Shown: positions 49,306 to 63,063, numbered from the stretch's first letter. The stretch: DNA of 64,000 nucleotides from Sapria himalayana (GCA_029783825.1 JAREIK010002966.1:296662-360661), one strand, 5' to 3'. Notes: generated from the letters alone by a model not told the origin. Numbers and translations: made by a program.

Positions 49306-50335
49306 CACTACAAAAAATATCGATTTATCTATGGAATTTTAGCTAGGGATCAATCCCTAGTTAAATTGAAAGAGATTAGCTAGGGAATTGCAAGGGATTG
49401 GTGATTTTTTTATGAAAAAATAAATAGCAAAGGATTAGCGAGGAAAAATTTTTTTAAAATTCCGCTAAAGAAATTCAGTGGATTTAGTGACGGATTATCG
49501 ATAGAAATTTTTCGTAACTTCCGCTCTAGAAAAGCGAGGATTTTAGTGATTGATTTCACGATGCAATTTTACTTGTTAATAAAATTTTGATTTAGCGATG
49601 GATTTAACGATGGAATTTCCCCTACTAATAAAATCTTTGATTTAGCGACTAATTTTGCGATGAAATACCCCTTGCTAATAAAATTCTTGATTTAGGGATG
49701 GATTTAGAGATGAATATTCCCTTGCTAATAAAATTCTTGATTTACCGATGGGTTTTCCCTTGCTAATAAAATCCTAGATTTAGCGACGGATTTAGTGATG
49801 AATTTAGCGACGGATGTTCCCATGCTCATAAAATCCTAGATTTAGCGACGGATTTAGCAACAGATATTCTCTTGCTAATAAAATTCTAGATTTAACAACG
49901 AATTTAGCGATGGATTTTCCATTGCTAATAAAATCCTTTATTTAGTGATGGATTTAGTGATGAATTTTTTCTTTCTAATAAAATTCTTGATTTAGCTACA
50001 ACTTTAGGGACAGATTTTCCCTTGCTAATAAAATCCATATTTTATCAACGTAATTTAGCGAAAGAATATCCCAAGCTAATAAAATACATATATTAGTGCC
50101 GAATTTAGCGATGAAATTTCCCGAGAAAAGAAATCCTAAATTCTGTGATAGATTTAGCAACGAAATTTTCCTAGCTAATAAAATTTGTAATTTAGCGATG
50201 GATTTAGTGACGAATTTTGCGACGGATTTTCTCGAGCTAATAAAATCCATAATATAGCGATGAATTTTCCCTATCTTATAAAATCCATAATTTAGCTATG
50301 GATTTAGCGACGGTATTTCCCTAGCCAATATTTAA
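49306..50335 (+). repeat. Left subterminal repeats of CACTA element B
   Basis: After GGGATCAATCCC, about 16 units of GATTTAGCGACGGATTTAGC followed by TTCCCTTGCTAATAAAAT at 55-65 base spacing. This is the complement of the unit at 25994-27168 and close to 571-1170. Presumed TNPA-type binding sites. Confidence 0.85.
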
Positions 50336-52055
50336 TTATATAAATTTTTTTTATTAATTATTTGTTTTAATATTGTATTTAATTTTGTTTATTAAATGTA
50401 TGTTATTCTATAAATGAGCAATCCTTGAAACACACATTCTCCTAGTAAAATCATAAAAAAATGATATTATAAATAATTAATTTAAAATATATAAATATAC
50501 AAAAAATTATATTAATAAAGACTAAAATAATTATTTTTATGATAGAAAAATTTTTTAAAAAATTATACAAAAAATTTTTCTAAATTTTTAATTAAGAAAC
50601 TAAATAATTTAAATCATGGTAACATTAAATAATTAATTTAATAAGTATAAAATTTTTTTCAATATTTTAAAAATTAAATTAACATACATTAAAATTTCTA
50701 ATAATTTAAATGTAAATTAATTCATTGTATGATAAAATAGAAAATCTTTTCAAAAAATCTAAATTGACGAATAAACTAGTAAATAATAATATTAATATAA
50801 GTATTAAAAAAATTTTATGATTATAGAAAACTTTTAAGAAATAGATAATACAAATTTTGAAAATCTTGAAATATAATAAAAGTATACTTTTTTCAATAAA
50901 GTAAAAAGAAAATAAAATAATAATTATGAATAAATACATAGATAATAAATCCTACTAAAATTTATAAAAATTAAACAATTGAGTAATATTTTTACAATTA
51001 ACTTTTAATAATAAGTTTTTATTAAAATAATAAATATTACTTTTTTTTATTATTTTCTCACTTTAAGTAATCTTTTGAATTTTAAAAATTATTAATGATA
51101 TCAAATAATATGAAATTTTACGTGTTTAAAATTATTTCATATAATATTCGTAAAAATTAATATGAATTCTTAAAAATTTATAACCATAAAATATAAATTT
51201 GTATATACTTTTTAATATTAAGAGTATTTTATAACTTTTAGGCGAGGGCTAGAAGACAATCATCTTTTCATTTATGTCTTATTTTATGAAGTTATTTAAT
51301 TTTGTTCCTATTTGATATTTTTTTAAGGCAAAACATATTTTTTTATTGTTTATATATTTATTATTTAATTAATATTATAATAAAAAATTGTAAGGTATTT
51401 GTTTTTCATTTTTACCTTGCTACACGCACATTAATTTTGTTGAAAAAATTTTGATCGTAAATAAAATTAAAGTGTATTTTTGTATTATATATATATATTG
51501 TTTATTTAATGTTTTAATAATTAAAAATATAAATATTTTTCTAAAATATACATTCTCTCTCTCAACTTGGCGCATCTCTAACAGAACTGAATTCCTCCAC
51601 ATTCTAAAATCTATCTTTCGATGCTGATTCAACTAAAATTAATTCTAGATTTAAGTTGTAATTTTTTATTGATTAGAATGGATGTTTATACATTTATTTT
51701 TGATTGATTATCTTGGATTGCTTAATCGAAGAGTAAGTGTTTTTATTCTATTTTTTTTGTTTCGAATTTCTTCTTTAATCATCATGGTATGCTTGGATTT
51801 CGTATATAAACTTATCCGTATACATGTTTCATGCATTTTTGATATTATGCATTATCTTTGTGTGGATTTTGTTGGTGGCCGTATACAAAAACAAAATTAA
51901 ACAATATATATACTTAGGTATGTCGACTTGATATCTACAAAAATAGTATACATCAATATGCATGTGTATTTTATACACAACTAATATATATACTTAGGTA
52001 TACCGACTTGATATCTACAAAAAATATTCTAAAATGAGTAATGATTGAATTCAAA
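50336..52055 (+). other. AT-rich left arm of element B, conserved with element A
   Basis: Collinear with 1171-2850. A 72-codon frame (51682-51900) overlaps the conserved block around CATGGTATGCTTGGATT; no family recognised. A 79-bp-spaced direct repeat closes the arm: ATATATATACTTAGGTAT, then CGACTTGATATCTACAAAA, near 51904 and 51983. Confidence 0.6.
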
Positions 52056-52059
52056 AATA

Positions 52060-52672
52060 AATTAAAATAAAATAGATGAAATCGATGGAATACATAAAAT
52101 CGATAAAATACATAAAATTGATAAAATACATAAAATCGATAAAATACATAAAATTGATAAAATACATAAAATACATAAAATACATAAAATACATAAAATA
52201 CATAAAATACATAAAATACATAAAATACATAAAATACATAAAATACATATAATCGAGAAAATACATATAATACATAAAATCGATTAAATACATAAAATAC
52301 ATAAAATACATAAAATCCATAAAAATGATAAAATACATAAAATACATAAAATCAATAAAATACATAAAATCGATAAAATACATAAAATACATAAAATCGA
52401 TAAAATACATAAAATCGATAAAATACATAAAATTGATAAAATACATAAAATCGATAAAATACATAAAATACATAAAATGCATAAAGTACATAAAGTACAT
52501 AAAGTACATAGAGTACATAGAGTACATAGAGTACATAGAGTACATAAAATACATAAAATACATAAAATACATAAAGTACATAAAGTATATAAAGTACATA
52601 AAGTACATAAAGTACATAAAGTACATAAAATACATAAAATACATAAAATAAATAAAATAAATAAAATAATAG
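52060..52672 (+). repeat. 9-bp tandem repeat ACATAAAAT, about 68 units
   Basis: ACATAAAAT units with ATCGATAAA, ACATAAAGT and ACATAGAGT variants, clustered by variant type along the tract. Because 9 is a multiple of 3 and the unit lacks stops in some frames on each strand, long frames appear on both (52051-52680 -, 52325-52651 +). The amino acid monotony (Met-Tyr-Phe or Ile-Lys-Tyr) argues against genes. Confidence 0.9.
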
Positions 52673-53241
52673 CTTAGCATGTCAAATTAAATTAAACTGA
52701 TTATACTCGATTAAATCAGTTTGAACTATTCTACTAACTTCTAGAAAACTCAATAATATTCACACATGTAATTAAAAATAATTGAGCAAGAGTTTCTCAA
52801 TTAACTTTGAAATGTTCTCATGATATGTGTTGTTGTGTGCTAGGAACCCCAATTCACTTTTATTTATAGGCAAGATTCCAAGTTTTTTAATTTTTGATAC
52901 AAAATTTACTAAGCCACCACATAGCTTTCACATGTCAAGTCAATCCTTAGTATGTATACACATCATCATATAACAAACACACTTTCAAGCACTTGGCATT
53001 AATGAATGAGAACACATAGTAAGCACATAATCAATACTTATCACTCATGTAAGCCAAGACATTGAAATCATACATACTAATACATGATATTCATGCAAGT
53101 AAGCATGCGATAAGCTTGTAAGTCAACATATGATATAAAAATAATTATTGTTATTAATTTTTTCATAGACTTTATTGTCATTTTCCTACATGATTCATTT
53201 ATATTGTTATGGTTGCACTTATCTTTAACAAAGATTATCAT

Positions 53242-53285
<44 letters not shown>

Positions 53286-54980
53286 GTTTTATATTTATCA
53301 TGTATCTAACATTTTGTAAATTAAATTTATTTCAAAATTATCTCAAACATAATAACTTCATATTTATGTTTCTTGAAATAAAACACATATATTTCTAATA
53401 ATTTCAATATTCCTTAAATAGATGTCTCATAGTGTGTGATTCCTTATGATCTCTCTTGTGTTAGTGATGAGTGGACATGTTGAATCAAGTTTAGTAATAT
53501 TAAAATAATGATTTCATACTGATATATTAAGATCAACATATAGCAATGTGTCATGGACACTCAAGCTAAGATAGTATAAAATATATGAACCAAACTTTTT
53601 TGTACATAATTATTATCAAGAATAATATTTTTAAAAACAAATAGCATGGTAATAATAATACGAACCAAGAACATGGTAGACTAATCGGCAAAAGATGATG
53701 AATACTCTAACATTGAAAATATGAGTCCGATCCTCATAGATGTTGGATACATTTTCCATGGAGCTATCATTTATCATGTTTTTCAAATGTTGGGACGTGA
53801 ATTTTACCTATTCTAATCACGAGGCCTCATAGCATATATATGAGCTAAAAAATAATTTCGGATTGCATTTGGGAGAAGGGTAGGTAGATAAAAAAAGTAT
53901 AATATTTTAAATATTTAACATTTTTGATTTAAATAGAGGATATAAAACTATTAAAAATATTTAGAAATTTTTAATGTTTATAATTCCCCCAATGTCATGC
54001 AATGCAATAGATTTTTTTCTACCAAAAAATGTTTTATTAACTTCAATTTATGATTTTTTATTACAATATAGTTTATTATTACTCTAACAATTCAACTTCT
54101 AGCAAATTTATATTAAATATAATTTATACCATTAATAGCTATGGATTATGAAGAGTTTGGGTATCTCTATAACGTTGATGAATTTCATGCCATACAAGAG
54201 TATTCTCCTTACGATAACATTCATTAGGACACCCATTATCTTGCCGTGTTAATAACATCATCTTTTAACACACTGTAATTTTTCTGTGCTGCAATATGTT
54301 TATTTTAAACAATTTAAAAATCTAATAAATATGAGTAGTAATTGTTAGTTGAACATTGTAGTTATTAGTTGAGTACGATAATTATTAGTTTTAACCTACA
54401 AGCTTGAATATAAGTTTCATATTTCACAAAATTTTTGGAAGATATAATAAATAGTAATAAAGAATATAAGAAAATATGACAAGTATTCTGAAAATGTATG
54501 TATCTTAATGAAACATAATTTATAGTAATAGCGAATATATGTGAGTACTCTTTTATGTGAGTACTCTTTTATAGTTTAATATGATATAAAAATATTTACT
54601 AATTAATTTTTAGTCTAAAACCTATATTATTAAAAATTATTTCATATCTTAATAAAATAAATATAAATTATTATAATTTCAAGAACATCAATACAATATA
54701 TTAAAAAAAATAGTAACATATCATAAAAATACAGCAAAATGAATTATAAAGAATATTAATAAGTTGTAAATAAAAATAAAAATTTCAAAACTATTAAGAA
54801 TTATATTGTATGAGATGATTTATATAGATTAATAGTATTTATAGTTTATTTTTGTATTTATATGTGAATTTCTTTTATTTAATAATTGATAATATCATTT
54901 TATAATTTTTATTCATAATATTATATTATTGTGAGTTTTTATTTATTTTATTCAATTGTTTTATTTTTTATGGTAATACT
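52673..54980. other. Interior of element B, no recognised gene
   Basis: AT-rich. (GT)20 at 53243-53282 is the only clear microsatellite. A 28-codon open stretch starting at the ATG at 54141 (MDYEEFGYLYNVDEFHAIQE, stop at 54225-54227) has a protein-like composition and stays open for several codons after the stop. It may be a decayed exon, but no family is recognised. Confidence 0.5.
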
Positions 54981-54986
54981 CAACAT

Positions 54987-55060
54987 GTATTAATCTTCAT
55001 ATTTTTCCTCAATATATATATATATATATATATATTGAGGAAAAATATGAATATTAATAC
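54987..55060. repeat. Long hairpin-forming palindrome with TA core
   Basis: The left arm GTATTAATCTTCATATTTTTCCTCAATA pairs with its complement ending at 55060, with one mismatch (54995/55052), around a (TA)n centre. About 36 base pairs of stem with essentially no loop. It stands just before the start of the TATAACTA array. Confidence 0.9.
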
Positions 55061-55264
55061 AATATATATATATATATATATATCTATGGACATGCAGATA
55101 TATAGAAGCAATTTATGATGCTTTAGCAGAACATTTCTTCGCTATAGAAGTAGTAGTAAATGGCCTTTCAACGTAACATTCTGCTCATGTGGAAAATTGT
55201 AGAAATATAGTATTTCTTTTCTCTCTCTCTCTAAACATCACTGCTGCTCATATTTTAGTTATTT
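55061..55264. other. Short non-repetitive spacer before the array
   Basis: A TA run (to about 55082), then about 180 bases of ordinary sequence including TTTCTCTCTCTCTCT at about 55218-55232. No gene. Confidence 0.5.
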
Positions 55265-55986
55265 GTTGAAGTTGTATGACCATATATAAATATTTGTATA
55301 ATTATATATAAATAATTGTATAACTTTATAACACTCTATATAATTAAATATAACTATATTTGTAAGTATATATACATATATGTAAATCTATATATTTATT
55401 TATAACATTATATATTTATGTATAACTATTTGTATTGGATATATCTATATATAACTATATGTTTAACTATATAAAAATATTTATAGTTATATATACTATA
55501 TGTATAATAACATATAACTATAAATAATTATATCTTATTATATGTATTACTATAAAAGTTTATACATAACTATATTTAAATATATAATTTACAACTTATA
55601 TTTAATATACATTTGTATATATTAGTATTCATAAATGTATTTTACTATATCTATACCTATACATAACTTTAGGTATAGATATATAAAATTATATAAATAA
55701 ATATATATACCTACATGTATAAATATAATTTTAAGTATATGGGTAACTATATGCATAACCACCTGTAACTATATTTAATATTACATGTATAACAACATAC
55801 AACATTATGTTTAATTATATGTGTATAACTATATATAAATATTTTTAAAACTAAATAAAACTTTACATAATTAAATATAACTATATTTTTTAACTATTTA
55901 TACATATAAGTATACTTATATGGAAATCTATATACTTGTTTATAACTTTTTATATATTTATGTATAACTAAATATAACTACTCATA

Positions 55987-56029
<43 letters not shown>

Positions 56030-56536
56030 CTAAATGTTTAACGATATATAATTTTTTATAACTATATATATTATATGTATAAAAACAAATAACTATAAAT
56101 ATATTTATATTATTAATGTATAACCTATATTTATATATATAATTAACAACATAATTTAATATACATTTTTATATATTAGTATAAAAATGTATTTTAGTAT
56201 ATCCATACTTATACATAACTATATGTATAAATATATTGAATTATTTGAACAAATATATATACATACATGTATAAATATAAGTTTAACTATACGTGTAACT
56301 ATATGCATAATCACATGTAACTATATTTATAATTACATGTATAATAACATATAACATCATATTTAATTATATGTGTATAACTATATATAAATATTAGTAA
56401 AACTAAATAAAACTTTATATAATTAAATATAACTATATTTTTAACTATATATACACATATGTATACATATATGTAAATCTATATATTTGTTTATAACATG
56501 TATATATTTATGTATAACTAAATTTTACTACTCGTA

Positions 56537-56581
<45 letters not shown>

Positions 56582-57653
56582 CTAAATGTTTAATGATATA
56601 TAATTTTTTATAACAATATATATTATATGTATACTAACATATAACTATAAATAATTCTATCTTACTATATATATAACTATAAAAAATTTTATACATAACT
56701 TTATTTAAATATATAATTAACAATATTTATTTAATATACATTTTTATATATTAGTATTCATAAATGTATTTTACTATATCTATACCTATACATAACTTTA
56801 GGTATAGATATATAAAATTATATAAATAAATATATATACCTACATGTATAAATATAATTTTAAGTATATGGGTAACTATATGCATAACCACCTGTAACTA
56901 TATTTAATATTACATGTATAACAACATACAACATTATGTTTAATTATATGTGTATAACTATATATAAATATTTTTAAAACTAAATAAAACTTTACATAAT
57001 TAAATATAACTATATTTTTTAACTATTTATACATATAAGTATACTTATATGGAAATCTATATACTTGTTTATAACTTTTTATATATTTATGTATAACTAA
57101 ATATAACTACTCATATGAATATATATATATATATATATATATATAACTAAATGTTTAACGATATATAATTTTTTATAACTATATATATTATATGTATAAT
57201 AACAAATAACTATACATATATTTATATTATTAATGTATAACCTATATTTATATATATAATTAACAACATAATTTAATATACATTTTTATATATTAGTATA
57301 AAAATGTATTTTAGTATATCCATACTTATACATAACTATATGTATAAATATATTGAATTATTTGAACAAATATATATACATACATGTATAAATATAAGTT
57401 TAACTATACGTGTAACTATATGCTTAATCACATGTAACTATATTTATAATTACATGTATAATAACATATAACATCATATTTAATTATATGTGTATAACTA
57501 TATATAAATATTAGTAAAACTAAATAAAACTTTATATAATTAAATATAACTATATTTTTAACTATATATACACATATGTATACATATATGTAAATCTATA
57601 TATTTGTTTATAACATGTATATATTTATGTATAACTAAATTTTACTACTCGTA

Positions 57654-57702
<49 letters not shown>

Positions 57703-58063
57703 CTAAATGTTTAATGATATATAATTTTTTATAACTATATATATTATATGTATACTAACATATAACTATAAATAATTCTATCTTACTATATATATAACTA
57801 TAAAAAATTTTATACATAACTTTATTTAAATATATAATTAACAATATTTATTTAATATACATTTTTATATATTAGTATGATAAATATATTGTAGTATATC
57901 CATACCTATACATAACTATATGTATAAATATATGAAATTATATGAAAAAATATATATACATACATGTATAAATATAAGTTTAACTATATGTATAACTACA
58001 TTGTAACAATATTTATAATTATATGTATAAAAACATACAACACAATGCTTAACTATATGTGTA

Positions 58064-58130
<67 letters not shown>

Positions 58131-58370
58131 TTATAACTATAAAAAACTTTATATAAATAAATATAACTTTATTTTTAATTATGTATACATATATGTATAC
58201 ATATATGTTAATCTATATAATTGTTTATAATTTTGTATACATTTATTTATATTTACTTATAACTACTTGTATGCATATATCTATATATATTTATATGTTT
58301 AACTATATGTAACTATATGTAACTATTTATAACTACATTTACTATTTGTATCCTAATATATAATTATATA
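55265..58370 (+). repeat. TATAACTA-type array with 1.13-kb higher-order repeat (element B)
   Basis: About 3.1 kb. A two-subunit block starting with ATTAGTATTCATAAATGTAT at 55621 recurs at 56750 (offset 1129). Its second half recurs again with an offset of about 1121 (TTATACATAACTTTATTTAA at 56689 and 57810). Copies are nearly identical apart from the TA run lengths (55988-56028, 56541-56580, 57119-57144, 57657-57701, 58069-58128). Within each block two related subunits of about 550 bases alternate. The array is the counterpart of 27450-29040. Confidence 0.9.
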
Positions 58371-58375
58371 TGGAA

Positions 58376-58950
58376 TAATATTAATTTGTTGAACTAATTT
58401 GAAATTAAATGGAAAAAGATATAATATCAACAATATGTAATCACATATCATGAGAGTGTCCTTTGATCAAGCTCATATATGGTATAATACAAATAAGGTT
58501 CATACTCTTACCTAATCCTAGCCCTTGGGCCTCAGGCTCAAATATGAACTTATGTATGATAAATGATGTAATATTTGATAGGTTTATATAGATGAAATTT
58601 TAGTTTCTTTTATATAATTTTCCATTCTAACACTGCACTCTTTATGTGTATCTCTCTCTCTCCCTCTCTAATTCTTCCTATCACTCTATTCATCTTTTTC
58701 TTTATGTGTCACACTCTCTCTCTTGTTATTTTCTTTCTCAGTGTCCTTTCTTGCTTGTTCTCTCTCCCTCTTTCTCTCTCTCCCCTCTCTCTCCCTTTCT
58801 CTCCCTCTCTCTTCCTCTCTATTTCTCTTTCCTTCTCTCTCCCTTTCACCATTTCTCCCCCCCTCTCTCTCCCTCCTTCTTTCATTCCTTCACTCTCTCT
58901 CTCTCTCCCATGTCTCCTCATTTATCTGCCTCTCTCTCTCCCCCCTCATC

Positions 58951-58985
<35 letters not shown>

Positions 58986-59283
58986 TCTCCCTCTCATCAT
59001 TCAAACATTAAATATATTTTTTTGCTTTCATTTCTTGTGCATTATCGCATTTTGCACCCTTCATCTACTATAACTGTGATATCTATTAATCTTTATCATG
59101 CTAAATTTACTTTATCTATTAATGTAGATTCTACAAATGCATTGCCTCGATATTCATGATATTTAATTTTTAAATATTCATCTGTAAATAATTTTATTTA
59201 ATTATTTGTATATTTTGAAGTAATAAAATATTTTATTCAAAATAATGATTGGACATTATTTTTTGTAAATGAAATAGGGCAAA
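58376..59283 (+). promoter_or_regulatory. Conserved leader upstream of TNP2-like gene (element B)
   Basis: Collinear with 29041-30055, including the CT-rich tract (58645-58995) and the downstream GATATCTATTAATCTTTATC and ACAAATGCATTGCCTCGATA. Probably promoter and 5' untranslated region. The A copy has an ATG at 30056 where B reads TTG at 59284, so B has lost its start. Confidence 0.5.
58645..58995 (+). repeat. CT-rich polypyrimidine tract
   Basis: TCTCTCCCTCTC-type sequence, purine-poor on the + strand, in the same position as 29315-29770 in element A. Frames over it are low-complexity by-products. Confidence 0.9.
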
Positions 59284-62200
59284 TTGAGCTCAGATCATCA
59301 GTGGATGTGCAAAAAGGTTATTAATAGATTTTTGAATAAATATTTTTTGACTGGGCTTGAAACTTTCATCAATTTTGCAAGTAGTCAAATGAGGTTGATG
59401 GATGGAGAAAAAATTAAGTGCCCATGTAATCATCACAAGTGTCAGAATTTTTTTTTTCGTGATGCAAACACTATATGATATCATTTGACTAAATATGGCT
59501 TTGTGCTAAATTATTTTGTTTAGGTTTATCATGGAAATAGTACAATTTCTCTGAATATTAAACAAAATGAGGGTATTGAATCATTTTCTTATGGTGAAGA
59601 ATCATCAAACACATACCATTGAATGATCACGAAAGTAGCTGGTGCTGACTTCAGTATGGATTAGATGGATGAACCACCTAATCCTGAATCTCAGAAATTT
59701 TATGAAATATTTAAAGCTGTAAATAAAGAGTTGTGGCATGGTTGTAAAACACATTCGTAATTGTCATTTGTGGCTCGACTAATGAGCATTAAGTCAGAAA
59801 ATCATATGTCTGAAAAATTATTTGATCAGATGAGAGAACTGGTGAAGGAGATTGTTTCGAATAATAATTTGATCACTAACAACTTTTACAACACTAAGAA
59901 GTTACTACGAGGAATGGGTCTACTAGCAGAAAAAATTGATTGTTGTTTAAATGAATGCATGTTATATTGGGGTAGTGATTGTGATTTAATTAGCTGTAAG
60001 TTTTGTGATCATCCTCGATTTCGAAAAGCACATCGTGTTCTAGATACGCGACAAAAATTAAAGGTTGTCTTTAAGAAGATGTATTATTTTCCATTAATTT
60101 CTCGATTACAGAGACTATATGCATCAAATGCTACAAAAAATGATTAGAGCTGGCAATCTAAGCAGGATATTGAAGAAGGGGTAATGCATCATCCATTATA
60201 TTCACTTGCTTGGAAGCATTTTAATTATATACATCAAGATTTTGTAGCAGAAAGTTGAAATGTGAGATTGGGTCTCTACACTAATGGAATTCAGCCATTT
60301 GGGCAATCTTGACAATACTATTCAACATGGCCAGTGATAGTGACACCTTATAACTGCCTCCGTAGTTTTGTATGAAGGAGCAATATATGTTTTTGTCAAT
60401 ATTGGTTCTTGTGCCAAAAAATCCGAAAGACATGTTGGATGTTTTCTTATAGCCTTTTATTGTAGAGTTAAATCATTTATGAGATGTTGGCGTGAATACA
60501 TATGATATCTCAAAGAAGAAAAATTTCATCATGCGGGCAGGCCATATGTGGACTGTAAGTGACTTTTTTGTATATTCAATGTTGTCTAGCTACAGTGCTG
60601 CAGGGTGATTCGCATGCCCATAATGCATGGAAAATTCTGATGCATTTACCCTCAAATTTAGTGGTAAATAGTCATGGTTTGAAAACCATCATAAGTTTCT
60701 ACCTATGAATCATTCATTACGAAGAAATAGAACTGCATTTCGAAAAAATAAAACTGTGATGACAGTTGCACCAGTAGTTCGTTCAGGAGATGATATTATG
60801 ATAGAGATTCATAGTTTGAGTTTGAAGAAGGTAACAAAAAAGGAAGCTACTGGAAGTAATGGACCAATAAGCAAATTATGACAGAGATTCAAGAGATGAT
60901 ATTTGGGACTTGCCCTATTGGAAGTCCAATTTAATTCATCATAACATAGATGTAATGCTTATTGAAAAAAAATATTTTTACAATGTTTTCAACACTGTCC
61001 ATAATGTAGACGGAAAAACAAAAGACACTTTAAAATCAACACAAGAGCTGATTGATTACTATTGGCATCCTGAATTGAAACTGAATAAGCAAACATGAAA
61101 ATTTCTTAAAGCTTGCTACACACTAGATAAGAAGGCAAGACAAATATTGTGTGAATGAGTTAAAAATTTAAAATTTCTTGATGGATATGTGTCAAATATG
61201 GGTAGATGCATGGATATGAAGAATCTAAAGTTATTTGGAATGAAAAGTCATGACTGTCATGTATTTATACAAAGATTAATACTAATTGTATTTCGTGAAT
61301 TACTTCCACTAAGTGTTTGGAAGGTCCTTACAAAACTTTTTTTTTCAAATAGCTAACTGAAACCACAATCAAAATAGATGACATGGTGAGGCTGGAGAAT
61401 GACATTCCACTTATTTTTTATAAGCTTGAACGGATATTCCCACAAAGTTTTTTTTTAGTTGATGGAGCATTTGCCGGTCCATTTAGCATATGAAGCAAGG
61501 ATTGCAGGGCCAGTTCAATTTAGGTGGATGTATCTTTTTGAGAGGTTAATACATATATATTGCTATGTTTTCATATTTAGTACTTTAAGTATTATTGTAA
61601 TTTAATCTAATTGAAACCTAACATTATGGATGTAGATATCTTCATAAGTTGAAATTGAATGTTAGAAACAATGCAAAAGTTGAACGTTCAATTTGCAATG
61701 CATATTTAGTAGAAGAAGCATCATCATTTTGTTCTTATTATTTTGAGGATCATGTCAATACAAATAATTGAAATGTGTGCATGGAATTATGAAGGTCATG
61801 TGATGGTAGAAGATGATTATGTGGACAAATTATCTATCTTCAAGCACCCTAAAAGAGCATTTGGAAGAGCAATGAAAAGATGTATTACAGATGAACAAAG
61901 CAACCTGGAGCTATGTTTTACTTAATTGTGAGGAGGTTGCACCATATATTGAGTATGAATACCCAAAATGGTTTCAGGTTTATTCATAGTTTAATTTTAT
62001 CTTTAATAGGAATTATTAAAAATTGATATACATTTTTTTTCTCTTTTTAATTTGTGCAGTATTTATGTTGAGCAGTTAAAATATAGGCATCCAGCAATTT
62101 TCAGTAATGATGTCGATTATGTGCTAGAAACTAAATTTGCGAATTGGTTAAAAAATTATGTGAGTATAATTAAGTTTTATATTTTTAAATTATTTAATTT

Positions 62201-62987
62201 ATTAGTATTTTTTATTTGTTAATATCATTTTTTAATTTATGTCACAGGCAATTGATCATTCTAATGGTGATTCAAATATTTTCATTCAGAATCTAAGTAA
62301 TTGCCCATTTAGATATGTGACAACCTAACCTGGGTATTTTGTTAATGGATATAAATTTCACACAATCGGTCAAGGTTCTTCTAAAATAACAATGAATAGT
62401 GGTTTATGCATTAAATGCTCAGGTTATAGTGCAGATGAGATTGATTATTATGGTCAACTCAAAGAAGTTATTGAGTTGGAGTATCCTGGACTCGAAAATA
62501 ACAAGATTGTATTATTTAAGTGCGAGTGGTTTGATCCTATACGAAATGTGAACACAAAGATTAATTTAGATTATAAGCTAGTGGATATTAACCATAACAC
62601 AAATATAATTGATATAAGCCATTTATTATGGAAGCTCAAGGCACTCAGGTATATTATTATCCATATCCAAGTTTATCTCTTGATAAGAGAGATTGGTTGG
62701 TGATTTGTAAAATTAAAGCTCGATCAAAATTTGAATTACCAATATCGCAACAAAGAAGTACAGACTTAGAAATTGTACCGGCATTCTAGGAAGATGACAT
62801 AAATAATATTGAGCATGTGATTATAGATGAAGATCTAGAAAATTTATGTGACTCAAATGGTGGCCCAATAGAAATTGAAGATGATCAATTTCTATCTGAA
62901 GATAAGTTCAAACTTCTATCGGAATCAGATGAAATATCAAAAGATCCATTGGAGGATGACTTGATACCGATAATTAAATTGTTATAA
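59284..62987 (+). pseudogene. TNP2-like CACTA transposase relic, near full length (element B)
   Basis: The domains run in family order. Transposase-associated domain 59284-59560 (DHQWMCKKVINRF, TGLETFINFASSQM, IKCPCNHHKC). TNP2 domain about 59760-61320 (MGLLAEKIDCCLNECMLYWG, FPLISRLQRLYASNA, SLAWKHFNYIHQDF, NVRLGLYTNGIQPFGQS, STWPVIVTPYN, DLPYWKSNLIHHNIDVMLIE, FGMKSHDCHVFIQRL). DUF4218 about 61430-62160 (SSFCSYYFEDHVNTNN, LSIFKHPKRAFGRA, SYVLLNCEEVAPYIE). DUF4216 about 62330-62720 (SGYSADEIDYYGQLKEVIEL, VYYYPYPSL). An acidic tail stops at 62985-62987. Apparent introns at 61978-62059 and 62160-62247 have GT...AG ends. It is dead: TTG for ATG, many stops, frameshifts near 61910 and 62625, and Asp to Asn (60283-60285) in LGLxxDG. 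In En/Spm this protein (TNPD) catalyses excision together with TNPA. Confidence 0.9.
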
Positions 62988-63063
62988 TTTTATTATAAAT
63001 TTAAATTATCAATGACTTTTTATATTTTTTTGAAATATATCGGTCTGTTTTATTCAAAAATGC

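Noticed and set aside
40378..49308. Dozens of minus-strand frames of 60-194 codons rich in Tyr-Leu-Ser-Ile
   Set aside because: They are the translation of TATC tetramers, which contain no stop in any phase; the + strand has TAG every 12 bases. No domain, start context or splice signal.
52051..52680. 209-codon minus frame (Met-Tyr-Phe repeats) and 108-codon plus frame (Ile-Lys-Tyr repeats)
   Set aside because: A 9-bp repeat lacking stops is open on both strands at once; the monotony and absence from the related element A argue against a gene.
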